Shown: positions 61,994 to 64,000 of the stretch, piece by piece
How the letters are laid out: each line of letters opens with the position of its first letter
Position numbering within the stretch: position 1 is the first letter of the stretch
Source: Pseudomonas siliginis
GTDB taxonomy: Bacteria > Pseudomonadota > Gammaproteobacteria > Pseudomonadales > Pseudomonadaceae
Length of the DNA: 64,000 nt
Direction of reading: 5' to 3'
NCBI RefSeq assembly: GCF_019145195.1
Contig: NZ_JAHSTW010000003.1
Span: 124,001 to 188,000 of the forward strand
The notes under the pieces: generated by a model
What the model was told of the DNA's origin: nothing
The model's database searches: none
What the model saw: only the letters and a program-made list of their open reading frames with translations
Translations under genes and position numbers: made by a program

Positions 61994-62326
61994 TCAGCGT
62001 TGCTCCGTGTCGGCAAGCGTGGCATTGGCGATGGCCGAGGCGGTGATGGCGCCCGGGAAACCGACGTAAAAGGCCAGGTGCGTGATCGCCGCCGACAACT
62101 CTTCATGGCTCACGCCATTGCCGACGGCACGGCGCAGGTGCGCGGGCAACTCTTCGCAGTGGCCGCCGGCAATCAGCGCAGCGACAGTGATCAGACTGCG
62201 CTCGCGGGGTGACAAGGCGGGGTCGCTCCAGATCTGCGGGTACAGCGTTGAGTCCACGAATTGCGCCAGTTTCGGGGTGAAGGCGCGGGCGGCTTCGCGT
62301 GGGCTGCTGAAATCGATAGTCGACAT
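61994..62326 (-). CDS. Carboxymuconolactone decarboxylase-family protein
   Basis: 110 residues, a typical short CMD protein: DPALSPRERSLITVAALIAGGHCEELPAHLRRAVGNGVSHEELSAAITHLAFYVGFPGAI. The single Cys in the HCEELPAH segment could act in a peroxidatic or decarboxylase site. It lies between the aldehyde dehydrogenase gene (10-bp gap) and the quinone oxidoreductase gene (1-bp gap). Confidence 0.88.
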   Translation of the reverse strand: MSTIDFSSPREAARAFTPKLAQFVDSTLYPQIWSDPALSPRERSLITVAALIAGGHCEELPAHLRRAVGNGVSHEELSAAITHLAFYVGFPGAITASAIANATLADTEQR

Positions 62327-62336
62327 GGAAATCCCC

Positions 62337-63773
62337 TTAAACCTGGCTGATGAATTTGTTGGTGAGATAGTGCTCTATGCCTTCGATGCCGCCTTCGGAA
62401 CCGTGGCCGCTTTCCTTCATACCGCCGAACGGCAACTCAGTGGCGACGATACGGTACTGGTTGATGCCGATCATTCCGGCTTCCAGGCCATCGGCCACGT
62501 CGATTGCGGTGCGCGCATTGGAAGTGAACGCGTAGGCCGAGAGGCCGTAGGGCAGGCGGTTGGCTTCTTGCAGGCCGTCGCTCAACTCATCGAAAGGCAT
62601 CAGTATCGCGATGGGGCCAAAGGGTTCTTCGTGCATGATTCGCGCACTCATCGGCACATCGGCCAATACGGTGGGCTGAAAGAAGAAGCCTGCGCCCGGC
62701 AACGCTTCGCCACCGGCCAGCACCCGCGCGCCTTTCTCGACGGCGTCGGCGATCAGTTGCTCCATCTTCGCCAGTTGCCGTGGGTTGGCCAGAGGGCCGA
62801 CCTGGGTTTGCGGATCCATGCCGTCGCCGATTTTCAACGCCTGGGTGGCCGCGACGAAGTGCTCGACAAACTCGGCGTAGGCCTCACGCTGGATAAGAAA
62901 ACGAGTCGAGGAAATGCACACCTGACCGGTGCCGCGAAAGCGATTGGCGACGCCTTCCACAGCAGCCTTTTCGATGTCGGCGTCGGCAAACACCAGCACC
63001 GGGCCGTGGCCGCCCAGTTCCAGAGTGATCGGCTTGACGCCTTCGGCAGCGCGGGCCGAGAGCAGCCGACCGATCGGCACCGAACCGGTGAAGGTCACTT
63101 TGCGAATGATCGGTGAGGCAATCAAATGGCTGGACACTTGATCCGGCACACCGAACACCACTTGCAGCACGCCTTTGGGCAAGCCGGCATCGTCCAGCGC
63201 CCGGGCCAGGGCCAGCGCGGTGGAGGGGCTTTCCTCGCCAGGCTTGAGCACCACACTGCAACCGGCAGCCAGCGCTGCCGAGAGCTTGCGCGCCGGGGTG
63301 ATGGCCGGGAAATTCCACGGTGTGAACGCTGCCACAGGGCCAATCGCCTGGCGTTTGACCAGTTGCAGTACACCCGGACGATTGGCCGGGACGACACGGC
63401 CGTCGATGCGTCGTGCGCTTTCGGCGAACCACTCGAAATATTCCGCCGCACGGGTCACTTCATCGAGGCTTTCGCGCAGTGGCTTGCCTTCTTCCAGTGT
63501 CATCTGCGCAGCGATGTGCGGGGCGCGTTCGAGGATCAGGTCGGCGGCGCGCTTGAGGATTTTTGCGCGCTGGTCCGGCACGGTCTGGCGCCATTGGTCG
63601 AAGCTCAGTCGAGCGACTTCGAGGGCGTGATCCAGATCGTCTGCGGTGGCGAGTGGCACCTGACCGATTTCCTCGCCGGTTGCCGGGTTGACCACGGCAG
63701 CGGTAGCGCGGTCTTGGGCGGTGAGCCATTGACCACCGATGAAGAGATAGAGCGGATCGTAAAGAGTGTTCAT
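62337..63773 (-). CDS. Aldehyde dehydrogenase family (succinate-semialdehyde-type)
   Basis: 478 residues with all catalytic features: Asn154 (TPWNFP), Lys177 (LKPGEESP), Glu252 (LELGGHGP) and Cys286 (GTGQVCIS). ASPIIRKVTFTGSVPIG and FGGMKESGHGSEGG fit the NAD(P)-dependent succinate-semialdehyde/glutarate-semialdehyde branch; the substrate may differ. ATG 63773 (MNTLYDPLYL) is used over a start five codons upstream. It leads an operon with CMD and QOR genes and is divergent from a gene that begins at 63985. Confidence 0.92.
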   Translation of the reverse strand: MNTLYDPLYLFIGGQWLTAQDRATAAVVNPATGEEIGQVPLATADDLDHALEVARLSFDQWRQTVPDQRAKILKRAADLILERAPHIAAQMTLEEGKPLRESLDEVTRAAEYFEWFAESARRIDGRVVPANRPGVLQLVKRQAIGPVAAFTPWNFPAITPARKLSAALAAGCSVVLKPGEESPSTALALARALDDAGLPKGVLQVVFGVPDQVSSHLIASPIIRKVTFTGSVPIGRLLSARAAEGVKPITLELGGHGPVLVFADADIEKAAVEGVANRFRGTGQVCISSTRFLIQREAYAEFVEHFVAATQALKIGDGMDPQTQVGPLANPRQLAKMEQLIADAVEKGARVLAGGEALPGAGFFFQPTVLADVPMSARIMHEEPFGPIAILMPFDELSDGLQEANRLPYGLSAYAFTSNARTAIDVADGLEAGMIGINQYRIVATELPFGGMKESGHGSEGGIEGIEHYLTNKFISQV

Positions 63774-63984
63774 GGATGTCGCCTTCATGGTTAAGGATTC
63801 ATTCGGCGCCTTGTACGCAGTGGTTCAGGCGTCCCGTGGAATCCAGTCTATGGAAGGCGTGCCGTTTGATTTAGCCGGCCACGAGGGAATCATTGTTGTC
63901 CCAGAAGGTAATATCGAGCGCAGGGGCGAGCGTGTAGCATCCGTGCTTATCCGCAGTGAGTGGCAGTTCTACAGGACGATCAGG

Positions 63985-64000
63985 ATGGACAAACTTTCAA
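63985..64000 (+). CDS. Start of a gene cut by the window end, possibly LysR
   Basis: ATG 63985 follows AGGACGATCAGG. Only five codons (M-D-K-L-S) are visible. This N-terminus is common in LysR regulators, and a LysR gene divergent from an aldehyde-dehydrogenase operon would fit this window's pattern. That identity is a guess. Confidence 0.35.

Overview
The window looks like a piece of a Pseudomonas chromosome, most likely the P. fluorescens group. The basis is the GC-rich coding with Pseudomonas codon choice, many REP/BIME palindromes with the GTGGGAGCGAGC core, a DUF6124 gene, and the very high density of LysR, AraC, SDR and quinone-oxidoreductase genes. No rRNA, tRNA, CRISPR array, intact prophage, insertion sequence or recognisable defence system was seen. 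It is an accessory, metabolism-and-regulation segment, and no wholly new multi-gene system is claimed.

Layout. 0-5 kb: a cut-off frame, a structured leader before a DUF6124 gene, a decayed stretch, an EamA exporter, and a LysR gene divergent from an SDR/NADP-reductase pair. 5-9 kb: a GGDEF cyclase followed by a CSS-EAL phosphodiesterase. 8.7-16.8 kb: an ArsR repressor with two matching operators and its oxidoreductase/monooxygenase operon, a lipoprotein, an orphan histidine kinase, an ABC exporter and a three-gene envelope operon (including YqjE-like and DUF3618 proteins). 17-30 kb: an M42 peptidase, a six-unit tandem BIME array, LysR/MFS, a CigR-like protein, a quinone oxidoreductase/LysR pair, a second BIME array, hemerythrin, and small membrane and redox genes.

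29.6-40 kb is a probable tartrate/dicarboxylate region: LysR, D-tartrate dehydratase, a DctA-family symporter, and two TRAP transporters of different classes (DctPQM and TAXI) in tandem on the opposite strand. 40-48 kb is D-xylose uptake and isomerisation: xylA-xylF-xylG-xylH with divergent xylR and no xylulokinase in view. A HEAT-like gene remnant sits just beyond xylH and overlaps the start of an EamA transporter.

48-64 kb holds MFS/LysR and SDR/LysR divergons, a duplicated HD-GYP-like LuxR regulator divergent from a secreted hydrolase and a GMC oxidoreductase, a small lower-GC pair (GNAT, DUF3885), an SDR-AraC operon, a periplasmic protein made of 14-residue repeats, a MerR/carboxymuconolactone decarboxylase pair, and an aldehyde dehydrogenase/decarboxylase-like/quinone oxidoreductase operon.

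Three patterns recur. (1) Every solute-binding-protein gene (dctP, TAXI, xylF) is separated from its permease or ATPase gene by a strong stem-loop or BIME. (2) Two small autoregulated repressors (ArsR, MerR) appear to be transcribed as leaderless mRNAs. (3) Several gaps hide short, translationally coupled gene remnants (near 1.4, 40.9 and 50.8 kb).
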